Assembly: GCF_000241345.1 (NCBI RefSeq)
Contig: NZ_BAED01000056.1
Coordinates: 1-64,000, forward strand
DNA: 64,000 nt
Direction of reading: 5' to 3'
Source of the DNA: Gordonia amarae NBRC 15530
GTDB lineage: Bacteria; Actinomycetota; Actinomycetes; Mycobacteriales; Mycobacteriaceae
Shown: positions 29,132-44,100 of the stretch, in pieces
Position numbering within the stretch: position 1 is the stretch's first letter
Layout of the letters: each line of letters begins with the position of its first letter
The notes under the pieces: model-generated
What the model was told of the DNA's origin: nothing
The model's database searches: none
Seen by the model: only the letters and a program-made list of their open reading frames with translations
Translations under genes and position numbers: made by a program

Positions 29132-32100
29132 CGCGTCCCCCGGACGTCGGCCACCGTGGGGTCGCCGGGGCTCATGGCCGCCGCGAGCACCTCCAGCAGG
29201 CGCTGCGGCAGCGGCTCGACGCTCGTCCGGTCGAACAGGGCGACCGGATAGATGACGGTGCCCTCGATCCCGGCCGGCCGATCGGCGTCGCGTAGCTCGA
29301 GCAGGGTGAACTCCAGGTCATGCCGGGCGGTCGTCGACGGCACCGTCTCGCGGGCGATGCGCACGTCACCGAGGTCGAGCTCGGCCACCCCGGCGTCGCC
29401 GGCCTCGGCCTGCTGCAGGATGAGCGTCGACGAGAAGACCGGATGCCCGACCGACCCGGCGTTGTCTCGGACCAGCCCGAACGCGTCGATCAGGTCGGGG
29501 ATCGAGATGTCGGGGTGCGCGAGACCGCCGAGCAGTTGGTCTCGCACGTCGTACACCACGTCGACGAACGGCCGCGGACCGGACACATCGAGCCGCATCG
29601 GTATCTCCTCGGAGAAGTTGCCGACGACACCGTCGAGTGCCGGATGGGTCCGGTTTCCGTTGGAGGTGGCGAGGTGGACGTCGGAGTCGCCGGTGCGTTC
29701 GGCGAGAACGACACCGAAGGCTGCCTGCAGGACGGCGAACACGCTGACCGACCGGGTCCGCGCGTAGCCGTCGATGGCGGCGTGCAGATTCTCACCGATA
29801 CGGAACCGCACCGTCGCGCCCTCCGCGTTCCACACCGCCGGCCGCGCCCGGTCCGTGGGCAGCGGCGTCCACGGTGCGAGGGCGCCCGCGCCGTCTCCGA
29901 AGATGCCCGTCCAGTGCGCGAGTTGCCGCTCGAACTCGTCGGTGCGGGCTCCTGGGGCACCGAGGATGCCGGTGCGCCACCTGGCGTAGTCGGCGAAGGT
30001 GACCTCGGGCTCGGGCAGTTCCGGCACCCCGCCGTCGCGGCGCGCGGTGTAGGCCATGAGGACGTCACGGGCCAGCGGTGCCATCGACTGGCCGTCGAAG
30101 CTCAGATGATGGACCACGAGCACGAGAATGTGGACATCCGGCAGCAGCCGCAGCAGCCGCAGACCGATCGGCACCCCGTTCACCACGTCGAGCGGTATCG
30201 ATGCGGCCGCGGTCAGCGCGGCCGGCAGATCGTCCGCTGCGACGTCGACCGGGGTGAGCGCACCGCGCAGCGATTCGGCGACGGTCGCGGCGGGAACGAC
30301 GATCAGCCGGACCCCGTCGGGGGTGTCGCGGTAGCGGGTGCGTAGCGACTCGTGCCGCTCCACCAGGTCCGCCACGGCCACCTCGACCGCACCGATGTCG
30401 AGACCGCCGGTGAACCTGATCGCCATCGGCACGTTCCAGTCGCCGCCCGACCCCGCGCGCACCGACTCCCATAGCCGTCGTTGCGCGGGCGCAAGCGGTG
30501 CGGGGTCGTCGTCCCCGGTCCGCACCAGGGGCGGTACGGTCCGGCCGCCGGCGCCGCTGGCGCCGCCGGTGCCGGCGAGGGCGGCGATCCGGGCGGCGAC
30601 GTCCGCGACGTCGACGGCGTCGAAGAACACGCGGACCGGGATCTGGCAGTTCAGATCGCGTTCCAGCCGGGCGGCGAGGCGGGTCGCCGACAGCGAGTTG
30701 CCGCCGAGGGCGAAGAAGTTGTCGGCCAGGCCGACCCGGACGGAGTTCGAGGTGGCCCCGACCACCTCCGTCACGGCGTCCACCACCAGCCGTTCGAGGT
30801 CGGTGGCGGGTGCGACGTACTGCCGCTGCACGGGCTTCGGTCGCGGCAGCCGCGACCTGTCGACCTTGCCGTTGGCGTTGTACGGCAGTTCGTCGAGCAC
30901 GTGGACTTCGGGACGAAGGTAACCGGGCAGCTTCCGGGCCGCCTCGCGGGTCACGGCCTCGGCCAGCCCAGCGTGTCCGGATCCGGTTGCGGCGGTGACG
31001 AATCCGATCAGCCGATCGGGCGTTCCGGCCGCGGCATCTCCTTCCCGGGACACTGCGATGACCACGGCATCGGCGACGCCTGCGCTCCGCCGCAGGACGG
31101 CCTCGATCTCGCCGGGTTCGATCCGGAAACCGCGGATCTTGAGCTGATGGTCCGTGCGGCCGAGGTAGACGAGGTTACCGTCGCGCAGCCGTCGCACCAG
31201 GTCGCCCGTGCGGTACATGCGGGAGCCGTCGACAGGGTCGGTCACGAACGACAGCGCCGTGCGCGCCGGGTCGCCGTGGTAGCCACGGGCCACCTGTACC
31301 CCCGACACGTACAGTTCGCCGGCGACGCCGTCTGGCACCTGGCGCAGCCGGGAATCGAGCACCCGGATCGCCACCGATGGTTGTGCGGCACCGATCGGCA
31401 CCCGGCCGCCAGGCTCACCCACCTCGTGGCCGGTGACGCTCACCGCCGCCTCGGTGGGTCCGTACAGGTTGTGCAGCAACGTATCCGGTGCGGCCGGCCG
31501 GAATCTGGCGACGAGTTCGGCGGGTAGTTCCTCACCGATACACAGCACAGTGCGCAAGGTGCCGGAGAGCCTGTCGTCACCGGCGTCGAGGAGCATGGCC
31601 AGGCCCGACGGTACCGTCGGCAACACGCTCACCCGGTGCCGGGCGAGGGTGTCGAGCAGGGCCCGGCCGTCGCGTTCGGCACCGGGTTCGGCGACGACGA
31701 TCCGGGCGCCGGTGCGCAGCGGCCACCAGTACTCCCATACCGACAGGTCGAATCCGGCCGGCGTCTTGAGGATGACGGTGTCGCCCGCACCCATCGGGTA
31801 ACGCCGCTGCATCCACCGCAGTTGTTCGGTGACGGCTCCGACGGACACGTCGACGCCCTTGGGCACGCCGGTCGAGCCGGACGTGTACAGGACGTAGGCG
31901 GAGTTGTCCGGGCGGGGACGCCACGCCGGCACGGGCGGCGCGGGGTGGGGCACAGCTGTCAGGTCGAGGTACGGCCGGTCCCTGATCGGCGCTGCGCCGG
32001 TACCGAGGACAAGCGCGGGGTCGGCGGCGTCGAGGATCATCGTCGCGCGTTCCCCCGCGGTCAGGTCGACCGGGACGTAGGCCGCTCCCGCGGTGGCGAC

Positions 32101-35100
32101 CGCGTACATCGCGACGATCTGGTGCAGGCCGCGAGGTGCGGTGATCGCCACCCGGACGTCCGGTCCGGCGCCGTGACCGGCGAGCACAGCGGCCAGGTCG
32201 GTGACGCGCCGCGCCAGTTCGCGGTAACTGAGCACGCCGTCGGTGGTGACCAGCGCATCGGCGTCCGGCGTGCGCCGCGCCTGCGCGTGGAATCCGTCGG
32301 CCAGACCGGTCTCGGTGTGCTGTGCCGGCGGTGCGCTCATCGACAGCCGGGCGAGTTCGCCGGGTCCGAGCAGCGGCAGATCGCCGACGGGACGGTCCGG
32401 GAACTCGATGAGCGCGCCGAGCAGCCGCACGTAGCGTTCGGTCAGGTCCGTCGCCGTCGAGTTGTCGAACAGGTCGGTGGCGTAGACGAGCTGGCCCATG
32501 ACCCCGGTGGAATCGGCTGCGGCCGGGAAGGTCTCGGCGAGGGTGAGATGTAGGTCGAATTCCGCGATGAGCAGGTCGTCGTCGATGACCTCGACCTCGG
32601 CCCCCGGCAGCGTCATGGTGACCGGCCCCAGATTCTGGAAAGAGAACGCCACCTGGAAAACGGGGTGATGGGCCGCGGTACGGGGCAGGTCGAGCCCCTC
32701 GACGATCCGGTCGAACGGTACCGACGCATGGGCGAAGCCGTGCAGCGCGGCGGCCCGTGCCTCCGCGAGCGACTCCTCGCCCGTCGCCCCGGGATCGATC
32801 CGGGTGCGCAAGGCCAGCATATTGACGAACATGCCGACCACCCCTTCGAGCCGCGCCTGGTCGCGGCCGGCGATGGGTGTGCCGATCACCACATCGTGGT
32901 TGTCGCCGATCCTGCCGAGCAGGACCGCGAGCGCAGTGTGCGCCACCATGAACGGGGTGACGCCGCGCCGTCCGGCGAAGTCGGTGACGCGCGCCCACAA
33001 CGCCTGGTCGACGTGGAAGTCGATGCGCCGTCCGGCACCGCTCGGTTCGGCGGGACGCGGTCGGTCCGTGGGCAGGTCGATGACGGGCGGTGCGCCGTCG
33101 AGTCGGTCACGCCACTGCGCGAGTTCCCGGGTGGCGGGGCCGTCCGGATCATCGAGGCGTCCGCACTGCCAGACGGCGAAGTCGGCGTACTGCACCGGAA
33201 CCGGGGTGCGGTCGGGTTCACGGCCGGACAGCAGTGCGCCGTACGCGTCGGCGAGCTGCGCGGCGAGCGTCACCACCGACAGACCGTCGGCGCAGATGTG
33301 GTGCAGCACCAGTACGAACACGTGGCTGCGGGTGTCGCTGTCGCGGAGCAGGGCCGCACGCACCGGTATCTCGGCGGTGACGTCGAAGACGACGGAGGTG
33401 ACCGCCCTGATGGCGGCGTCCATCGAGGTGTGCCCGACGTCGGTCACGGCGAGTTCGAGCGCCGCGTCGGCGGCCGGGATGATCTCCTGGAACGGTCCTT
33501 GCGGCGAGTCCGGATAGATGGTGCGCAACGACTCGTGCCGCACGACGAGCGTATGCAGTGCGGCGCTGAACGCGACGACGTCGAGGTCACCGGTGATGCG
33601 CAGGACCAGCGGGATGTTCTCGGTGAGCGCGCTCGGGTCGAATCGGTTGAGGAACCACATCCGCTGCTGCGCCGGGGAAAGCGGAATCCGGTCCGGGCGC
33701 GGCAGGTCCCCGGGCGCGGGTCCGGCCGGTGCGGCCGCCCGATCCAGCACCGCGGCGAGTCCGGCAACGGTCGGGGCATCGAACAGGTCGGGCACCGACA
33801 GTTCGCGCCCGGCCTGCGACCGCAGCCGGGCGACCGCGGTGGCCGCGGACAGCGATGTGCCACCGGCGTCGAAGAAGTTGTCGTGCACACCGACCCGGTC
33901 GCAGTGCAGCACTTCGGCGAACACCTGCGCCACCAGCTGTTCCAGAGCTGATTCCGGTGCGACATAACCGGTTTCACCGAACACCGGCGCGGGCAGGGCG
34001 CGCTGGTCCACTTTGCCGGACGTGGTGAGCGGGATGGCACCGAGCACCATAATCGCCGACGGCACGGCGTACCCGGGCAGCCTGCCGCGCAGGTCGGTCC
34101 GCAACGCGGTCACGTCGAGCGTGTCCGGTGCGGTGGGGGCCGGTACCACGTATGCGACGAGGGCTGCCGTCCCGTCCGGGCCGGTCGCCGTGGTGACGAT
34201 CGCGCCGCCGATACGGGGATCCGAACGCAGGATCGCCTCGATCTCACCGGCTTCGACGCGATGTCCGCGGATCTTGAGCTGCCGGTCGGCGCGGCCCTGG
34301 TGGGTCAGCGCAGGGGCACCGGCATCGTCGGTGATCGCACGCACCAGGTCGCCGGTGCGGTAGCGGCGCGACCCGGGCGGTCCGTCGGGGTCGGCGACGA
34401 ACGTGGCGGCCGTGAGCGCCGCCCGGCCGTGGTAGCCGCGGGCCAACCCGGGGCCGGCCACGTACAGCTCCCCGGCGACGCCGGCCGGCTGCGTTGCCAG
34501 CGACTCGTCGAGTACCTGAATGCGGGCGCCGGTGACGCCCGGCCCGATCAGCATCGGGGCGGTGTCGGCGGCGGTGAGCGGCCCGGCGAGCGTGGCCATG
34601 ATGGTGGTCTCGGTGGGGCCGAAGGCGTTGAAGAACCTCTTGCCCAAGCCGATCCAGCGCCCGGCGACGGTCGGTGCGCACGCGTCGCCGCCCACGATGA
34701 ACGTGCCCAGCTCGGGCAGCGGATCGGCGGCCGACGGTGCGGGCGTGATCGTCTCCATTACCCCGGGAGTCAGGAACGCATGCGTGACCGCCTCGTCCCG
34801 CAGCAGCCCGGCGAGGTCGTCGGCCCCGTAGAGCGTCGGCGGCGCGACGACGGTGGTGGCCCCGGCGTCGGCGGCGAGGAGGATCTCCAGGAGCGCCGCG
34901 TCGAAGCTGGGTGAGGCGAAATGCAGCACCCTGCTGCCGGCGGCCACCCCGTAGCGGCGTTGCTCGGCCACGAATGAGGCGATGCCGCGATGCGTGACGG
35001 CAACGGCCTTCGGGGTGCCGGTCGACCCGGAGGTGTAGATGAGATAGGCGAGCTGATCGAGGTGCCGGACCACCTGCGTATCAACGGGACCGGCTGGGGT

Positions 35101-38100
35101 CGTCGCCGCGTACAGGTCCGGGTCGTCGGCGTCGATCGCTCCGGCCGCCGCGGTGGCCTCGGCACCGTCCAACCGCTCACGATCGGCGGCGGTGGTGACG
35201 ACGATCCGCGCCCCCGAGTCCGCGATCATGAAGGCGATCCGGTCGGCCGGGTACGTGGGGTCGACGGGTACGAATGCGGCCCCCGTCATCGCCACCGCCC
35301 GCATCGCCGCCACCGATTCCACTGACCGGCTCATACACAGCGCCACAACCCCTTCCGGGCAGGCGCCCCGTTCCCGCAGGGTGCGGGCGAGCCGATCGCT
35401 GTATGCGATGAAGGTGTGGTGATCCCACCGGGTCCGCCGACCGGTCGCGTCGGGACCCACCACCTGGTAACCGGGTGTGGACAGCACCTGGTCGAGGAAC
35501 CGCGGCCCCGCGGGCGGTGGACCCGACAGCGCGGCCACCGCGGCATGTTCGGTGCCCGTCAGCAGGTCCAGTTTACGTAGCGCCACACCGGGATTCGCGA
35601 CGACGGTACGCAGAACGTGCCCGAGTCTGCCGAGAAGTATCGCGGCGGTGGCGCTGCTGTAGGCCTCCGGCCGGTGCAGGACGGTCAGCTCGGCTCCCCC
35701 GTCGGCGGCGGGCACGAGCGAGAACTCCAGATCGAATCTGGCGACGGGCAGGTCGATGCGGGCCGCCGACGCGGCCAGTGCCGCGGCACCATCGCCGGCG
35801 GCCGGATACTCACCGGTGTCGACGGTGAGGGTGACGCCGATGAGCGGGTGCCGCGTTCCGTCGCGGGTGATCCCGAGGTGGTCGATCACCTCCTCGACGT
35901 CGACGGCCGAATGGTCGAGGCCGTCGAGGATCGTGTCCCGCGAGCGCGCGACGAGATCACCGAAGCCGCGCAGCGGGTCGACGTCCGAACGCAGCGCCAC
36001 CATGGTGACGAACATGCCGACGAGGCGTGCGACGTCGCCGTCGGACCGGCCCGCGACGGGTGTGCCGATGAGCACGTCCCGGCCCACGCCGGACCGGCTG
36101 AGCATCACGGCGAGGGCGGCGTGCACGACGGCGAACCGGGTGGTGTTGTGCCGCACCGCGATACGGTCGATACCGGTGAGCAGAGCCGAATCCACCGGAG
36201 CCCGGTATGTTTCGGCAGCGCCGCCGGAACCGTCCCGGGTAGGACCGGACTCCGTGGGCGCATCCTCCAGTGCCGCCCGCCAGTACTCGAGGTGTCCGGC
36301 GAGTTCGGATGAGGGGTCGGCGGCGCTGCCGAGTCGCGCCGCCCTCGCCAGCATGTGGTCGGCGTAGCGCACCGGCAGAGGCTGCCAATCGGGCTCGGTG
36401 CCCATGACGCGGGCCATGTAGGCGAGGTTCAGGTCGTCGGCCAGCACGCGCAGCGACCAGCCGTCGGCGGCGATGTGATGGATGGCCAGTGCCACCTCGG
36501 TGGCCTCGGCGGAAGGCCGGATCACCACGCGCAGCGGCGGATCCGTGGTGAGGTCGAGCGGACGGTGGAGGGCCACGCGCACGCACTCACCCACGCCCGA
36601 GTCCTCCGGGCTGTCGGCCGGTGCGGCATCGAGGACGGTCAGAACCGGGAACAGGTCGCCCGGGTGGAGGTTGCGGACCACCTGGACCGGACCGTGTTCG
36701 GTTTCCGGGTAGCTGGTCCGCAGGATCTCGTGCCGGTCGATGACGTCGCCGATCGCCTGACGCAGCACCCCCTGATCGAGGTGACCGGGTATCCGGAGGG
36801 GCGCGACGATCATGAACGCGTTCGATCCCGGGAACATGCGGTTGTGCAGCCACATCTGCTGCTGAGCCGCCGACAGCGGCGCGCACGCGGGGCGATCGGT
36901 CACCGGCCGGGCACCGGCGGCCGGTCGCCCTGGCCCGGCGGCGAGGTCCTCGACCACAGTCGCCAGCGCCGAGACGGTGCGGGCGTCGAAAATCGCACGC
37001 ACCGGCACCCGCACGTCGAGGTCGGTCAGTATCCCGGCGGCCACCCGGATCGCGATCAGCGAGTTCCCACCGAGGTCGAAGAAGTCGTCGTCGACGCCGA
37101 ACCGGTTGCCGAGCAACGGCCGGATGATCGCGAGCAGCGCCGTCTCGGTGGGCGTCCGGCCGTCGGCTCCGCTGCCGCCCCGCATCACGTCCGGGCCGTG
37201 CGCCGGTGCGGGCAGCGCGCGGCGATCGACCTTGCCGCTGGTGGTGACCGGCAGTTCATCGAGCAGCATGACGTGCCCGGGAACCATGTGGTCGGGCAGC
37301 ATCAGCGCCACATGCGAGCGGATGTCCGCCGGTGACGGCGCCGGAACCGCATCCGCAGCGACGACGTAGGAAATCAGTTGGCTACCGGACGCACCTGCGT
37401 CGTGGGCCACGGTCACCGCCGCGGTCACCCCCGGGTGCGACAGGATCGCCGCCTCGACCTCACCGGTCTCGACCCGCTGCCCGCGGACCTTGACCTGAAA
37501 GTCACTGCGCCCCAGGTATTCCAGGACCGGATTGGCACCGGATGTGCGACGCCACCGGACCAGGTCGCCGGTGCGGTACAGCCTGCCGCCCTTGTCCCAG
37601 GGGGAGGCGACGAAGCGGGCCGAGGTGAGATCGGGCCTGCCGTGGTAGCCGCGGGCGAGTTGCACTCCGCCGAGATACAGTTCGCCGATCACCCCGGCCA
37701 CCACCGGCCGCAGGCGCCGGTCCAGCACGTACACCTGATTGCCGGAGGCGGGACGTCCGATGGGGATCGACGGCCCGTCGACCTCCGCCCTCCCGACCGG
37801 CTGAGCGGTCACATCCACGGCGGCCTCGGTCGGCCCGTACAGGTTGTGCAACCGGGCGTCGGTACGGTCCAACACGGCGGCCGCCGCCGGCGCGCCTAGT
37901 GCCTCGCCGCTGGTGAACACCAGACGCAGCGGCGTCAGGTCGGCGTCGACAGTGGCGCCGAAGAACGCGTCGAGCATGGTGGGGACGAAGTGGACGACCG
38001 AGATCCGCCGCTCGGCGATGAGCGCGGCCAGCGCCTGCGGATCCCGGTGGGCGCCGGGTGCGGCGAGGACGACCGACGCCCCGGAGATGAACGGCCAGAA

Positions 38101-41100
38101 CAGCTCCCACACCGATACGTCGAAAGTGATGGGTGTCTTCTGCAGGACGGTGTCGGCGGCGCCGATCGCGTACTGTGCCTGCATCCATACCAGGCGGTTG
38201 ACGATCGCCTCGTGACTGACGGTCACCGCCTTGGGTACCCCCGTCGACCCCGAGGTGAAGAGCACATACGCGGGATGTCCGGGATGCAGCGGGGTGAGGC
38301 GGTCGTGGTCGGAGATCACCGCGTCGTCGCGATCGGCGTGCCGGGCATCGGGTGCGAACAGATCGTCGGCATAGCGCGGCGGCAGGATCGCCGCTGCCCG
38401 GTCCGGTGCGATGACGACGACCGGGTCGACGACGTCGAGCATGGTGGCGACGCGGACGGGCGGGTCGTCGAGGTCGAGCGGCACGTAGGCGCCGCCGGCC
38501 GACACGACGGCGTGCAGGGCGACGAGCATGTCCACCGAGCGGTCGACCGCGACGGCGACCGTCGATTCCGGGCCCACTCCCCTGTCGATCAACGCCCGGG
38601 CGGTGCGCGCGACCCGGCGCCCGAACTCCGGCATGGTGAGGGTGACCGAGTCGTCGACGTCGCGCACCACCATCACGGTCGCGGAACACCCACGGGAAGC
38701 GTTGGCCGCCAGGATATCCGGTAGTGTCCCGGCCCACCGGTCGACCGTGGGTTCCGGCCCGGCGGACCAGCGGGCCAGAGCGACGGCACTCGTCTCCTCC
38801 GGCACCACGTCGATGTCGTGCAGCCGCGCGCCCGGATCCATGGTGACGGCGTGCAGTACGTGACTCAGCATCGCCGGGAAGGCGGCGACCGTCTCGTGAT
38901 CGAACAGGTCTGTCGCGTAAGTGAATCGGCCACGGACCGGGCGCGTTCCCGACGCCACGGCGGTGCTGTCGGCGGGCAGGTCGACGGTCAGGTGCAGGTC
39001 GAACCGGGCAACGGGCAGGTCGATCTCGACGGGTGTCACCGTCAGACCGTCCACGGCCATCGGGGACGGTGCCGGGTCGCCGGCGGCCAGCATCACCTGG
39101 AACACCGGATGATGCGCGCCACCCGGGTCTGATTCGAATTCGGCGGCCAGGACATCGAAGGGAATTTCCGAATTATCTTGTGCCGCTGTATCCGTGGCTC
39201 GCACCGCGTCGACGAACCCGGCGACGGTCGCGTCCGGGTTCACCTCGGTGCGCAGGACGACGGTCTCGGCGAACATGCCGACCACATCGTCGAGCACCGC
39301 GCTGGGCCGGCCCGAGACCGGTGTGCCGATAACGATGTCGGTGCTGCCCGACAGCCGGGACAACATCACCGCGAACGCGGCGTGCACCACATGAAACAGG
39401 GTGGCCCGGCGGCTGCGGCCATATGCCTCGGCCGCGGCCACCTGCGCGGGGTCGATCTCGAATTCGACGGTCGCACCCCGGCCCGTGGGATGCGCGGGCC
39501 GCGACCGGTCGAACGGAAGCGGCAGCGGCCCCGGCAGATCGGCCAGCGTGCGACGCCAGAACCTGTGCTGGTGGGCGATGCTCGCGTGCACCGGTCCGAC
39601 GTCACCGAGCAGTTCCGCCCGCCACAACGTGTAGTCGGCGTACTGGACGGGCAACGGGCGTGCGCTCCCGCCTGCCCCGAGGTAACCGGCGATGAGGTCG
39701 CCGAACAGGAGCCGGACCGACCAGCCGTCGGCCACGATGTGGTGCACCACGACCACCACGACCGTCTGCCCGTCCGGTTGTGCGATCAGGTGAACACGCA
39801 ACGGGATCCGCGTGTCCAGGGCGAATCCGCCGGCGGCGATCTCCGCGATCCGCGCCGTCAGGTCACGGGCCCCGGCATCGGCCCCAGAAGCGCAAAGGAC
39901 CATGTCGGCACCTGCCAGCGCCTCGTCGGTACCGAGAATCCGCTGGTGCGGCACACCGTTGATGGCCGGGTAGATCGTGCGCAGGCTCTCGTGCCTGTCG
40001 AGGAGGTACCGCAGCGCACCGGTGAGTGCGGCCTGGTCGACCGGCCCGTCGACGCGCAGCGCCAGTGGGAGGTTGTAGGCGGCGGAGCCGGGGTCGAGCT
40101 GGTCGAGCAGCCACATCCGCTGCTGTGGCCGCGACAGCGGAATGCGTTCGGGCCGTTGCTGTGCCATCAGCCGGGGACGGTCGGTGGCGTGGGCGTCCTC
40201 GATACGGCGCGCGAGGTCGCCGACAACCGGGGTGTCGAAGACCACTCGCACCGGAACCCGCACACCGAAGACGTCCTCGATACGTGCGGACAACCGGGCG
40301 GCCAGCAGTGAGTTGCCCCCGGCGTCGAAGAAGTCGTCCCGGATCCCCAGATCCTCATGCGTGTCCGTGCCGGGCAGCAGGTCGCCGAGGAGGTCGACGA
40401 GAGCGCGTTCGGTGGCCGTGCGGGGCGCCACATACTCGCGGCCGGGACGGTGCGGTTCGGGCAGCGCACCACGGTCCACCTTGCCGTGGATCCCGCGGGG
40501 CAGCTCCGCAAGGGTGACAACCACGCCCGGGACCATGTACGCGGGCAACCGCGAGGCCAGATCCCGCAGGACCGTATCGGCGTCCCAGCCGGCCTCCGGG
40601 GAGAACGGCACCAGATACGCGGTCAGCAGGTCGTCGTGCGCGGTGACCGCGGCCGAGGCGACCCGTTCGTCGGCGGCCAGCGCCGACTCGATCTCCCCCA
40701 GCTCGATCCGCCGGCCGCGGATCTTGACCTGGAAATCGTTGCGGCCCAGGAATTCGATCTGTCCGTCGGGGCGCACCCGGGCGAGGTCACCGGTCCGGTA
40801 CAGCCGGTCGCCCGTCCCACCTGGCCGGGCCACGAACCGGGTGGCGGTCAGGTCCCGCCGTCCCTCGTAGGCGGTGGCCAGTTGCACTCCGCCCAGATAC
40901 AGCTCGCCCACCACACCGGCGGGCACCGGATGCAGCCGGGCATCAAGGATCACGGTCACCGAGTCGTCGACGGGGACGCCGATGGGCACCGTGGCGCTCT
41001 CCGGGCCGCCGGCCGTCCACTCGTGGCAGGTGATGCCGACCGCGGCCTCGGTGGGCCCGTAGAGGTTGAACACCCGCGCCCCGAGCGTCCGCGCCGCACG

Positions 41101-44100
41101 TGCGGCGGTGGCCGGGGTGAGGGCTTCACCGATGCACAGCACCCGGTCGAGCCGCGGCGACAGTGGCTGGTTGTCGAGGGCACGCAGATCGTCGAGCGCG
41201 TCGAGGTACGCGTCGAGCAGCGACGGCACGAAATGTGCCGCGGTGGTGCCGGTCCGTGCCATCAGCCCCGCCAGTTCGCGCGGATCGCGCTGCGCACCGG
41301 GTGCGGCGAGAACCAGCCGGGCGCCACTGATCAACGGCCAGAACAGTTCCCACACCGACAGGTCGAAGGTCAGGTCGGTCTTGAGGACCAGCGTGTCGTC
41401 GGTGCCGAGCGGGAAAGCCCCGGTCTTCCACGATAGTTGGGCGGCGATCGCGGCGTGGGAGACCGCCACTCCCTTCGGGGTGCCAGTGGACCCGGAGGTG
41501 TAGATCACGTACGCGGTGTTCGACGGCCACAGCGGTGCGCGCCTGTCGGCGTCGGTGACGCGTCCGCCGGCTACCACCTGACCTCCGGCGGTCATGTCGT
41601 ACACGGCAATCCCGTCGCAGCGCAGGCCGTCGGGAACGCCCCCGGCGACGAGCACCAGCGCAGGACGCGCCGACTCGAGGACGAGCCGGTTACGTTCGGG
41701 CGGTGCGGCCGGGTCGACGGGCACGTAGGCACCACCGGCGACGAGGACCGCGAGCACTCCCTCGATCAGTTCGGCGGACCGTTCGACGGCCACGGCCACC
41801 CTGGTCTCGGGGCCCACACCGGTGGCGATGAGCGTGCGGGCAAGTGCGGTGACCCGGCTGTGGAGCTGTCCGTAGGAGAGTGCCGACGACGTGGCATCGA
41901 CCCACAGCGCCTCGTGGTCGGGGTACGCGGCGAACGCGGATTCGAGGAGCCCGGTGAGGGTCCGGTCGGCACGTCCGCTCACCGGCCCCGTGACCGCACC
42001 GGCACCGTCCGCTCCGGCGGCGAGGTCGCCCACCGGGGTGTCGACCGCGTCGAGGGCGGCGGCCAGCACGCCCGACCACAGGGTGTGCCAGCGCTCGATG
42101 GTGCTGTGGTCGAACAGATCCCGGTCGTAGTCCCAGCGCACCGCCATCGGGCCGGAACCACCGTCGTCGACGAGGGTCAGGTGCAGGTCCGACTTGGCGA
42201 CGCCGAGTTCGGGTTCGATGACCTCCACATCGAGTCCGTCAAGGGTGAAGTGTCCAAGGCTGATGTTCTGGTAGGAGAAGCCCACCTGGAAGAGCGGATG
42301 GTGGGCCGCGGAACGCCGCGGTCTCATCAGGTCGACCAGTCTGTCGAACGGGAAGTCGGCGTTCTCGAACGCGCCGAGATCCACCTCGCGCACATCCGCC
42401 AGCAGTGCGGCGAAACTCTGCTCACCGCGAACCTCCGTGCGCAGCACCAGGGTTCCGGCGAACATGCCCACCAGGTCCGGCAGCGGCCGCTGCCCGCGCC
42501 CGGCGACCGGGGTGCCGACTGCGATGTCGGTTGTCCCGGACAACCGGGCCAGGACCACCGCCAGCGCCGCGTGCGCCACCATGAACGGTGTCGTGCCCGT
42601 CGCCACTGCGACGGTGCGTATCCGCTCCACGACGCCGGGTGGGAGGGACGACGAGACGACGCCGCCGCAGCCACCGGCGGCGGCCCGCCGCGGCCGGTCT
42701 GTCGGCAGCGCCGGCAGATCAGGCAACCGGTCGAGCCGTTCGCGCCAATACCTCAGCTGCACAGCCGATACCGAGTCCGGATCGGCCTCATCTCCCATCA
42801 GCTCGTGGTGCCAGCGGGTGTAGTCGCGGTAGGTCACCGGCAGCGGTGCCCAGCCGGGCGCGGCGCCCCTGCGCCGGGCGGTGTAGGCCTCCGCGAGGTC
42901 CCGGGCCAGCGGCGCCGACGACGAACCGTCCGCGGCGATGTGGTGAACCACGCACACCAGTACATGCTCGTCCTCGGAGACGCGCAGAAGCGTCACCGTC
43001 AGCGGCACCTGCGCCGAGACATCGAAACCAGTCGCGGCGAGTTCTTCGATGCGATGGGTGACAGCTTCGGCCGCAACGGCTTCCGGTGTCCGCACCGCAT
43101 CGGTCAGCTGGTGCAGCAGCGCGACGGGCACCACCTGCTGGACCGGACCCTCCGGGCTGTCCGGATACACCGTGCGCAACGTCTCGTGACGGTCGAGCAC
43201 ATCGGTGACCGCGGACGCGAGCGCCGGAACGTCGAGTGCACCGCGCAGGCGCAGCGCGAACGGGATGTGGAACACGGTCGAGTCGGTGTCGAACCGGTTG
43301 ATGATCCACATACGCTTCTGCTGCGGTGACACCGGCACGGCATCGTCGTCGGAGGTGTTGTGCCGCAATGCCGGCACCCGGCGGACGACCGGTTCGTCCA
43401 GGCGCCGCGCCAGCGCGGCCACCGTGGGCGACTCGAACACCCAGCGGACCGGGATGTCGGTGCCGAATCGCTCGGCGAGTTCGGCGACGAGCCGGGTCGC
43501 CGCGAGCGAGTCCCCGCCCAGTGCGAAGAAGTCGTCGTCCCGGCCGACGCGCTCGGCACTCACACAGCCGGCGAAGGCCGCGGCGACCACCGCCTCCTCC
43601 GGGGACCGCGGCGCCTCGTACGGCGCCGCACGAACCTCGGGCACGGGTAGGGCGTCACGATCGACCTTGCCCGAGGAGGTCAGCGGGATCTCGTCGAGCT
43701 GCACCAGGGCCGACGGCACCATGTGCGAGGGCAGCACCGCGCGTAGCCTGTCGCCGATCTCGTCCGGGTCCGCGGTTCCCGTGAAGTACCCGACCAGTAC
43801 GGTCCGCGGTCCGCCGTGTGGACCGGTCACCACCTGCGGTTCGGTGAGCGCGGCACCGACCCCGGGGACGGCCGCGATCGCGGCGTCGACCTCACCCGGC
43901 TCGATGCGGAAGCCGCGGATCTTGATCTGCCGGTCGGCGCGGCCCCGATAGGCGAGCATGCCGTCGGCCCGCCAGGCGACCAGATCCCCGGTGCGGTACA
44001 TCACCGCACCGGGTGGTCCATACGGGTCGGCGACAAACCTTGTCGCGGTGAGGGATTGCCTGCGGTGATAGCCGGTGGCGATGCCGGCGCCACCCAGGTA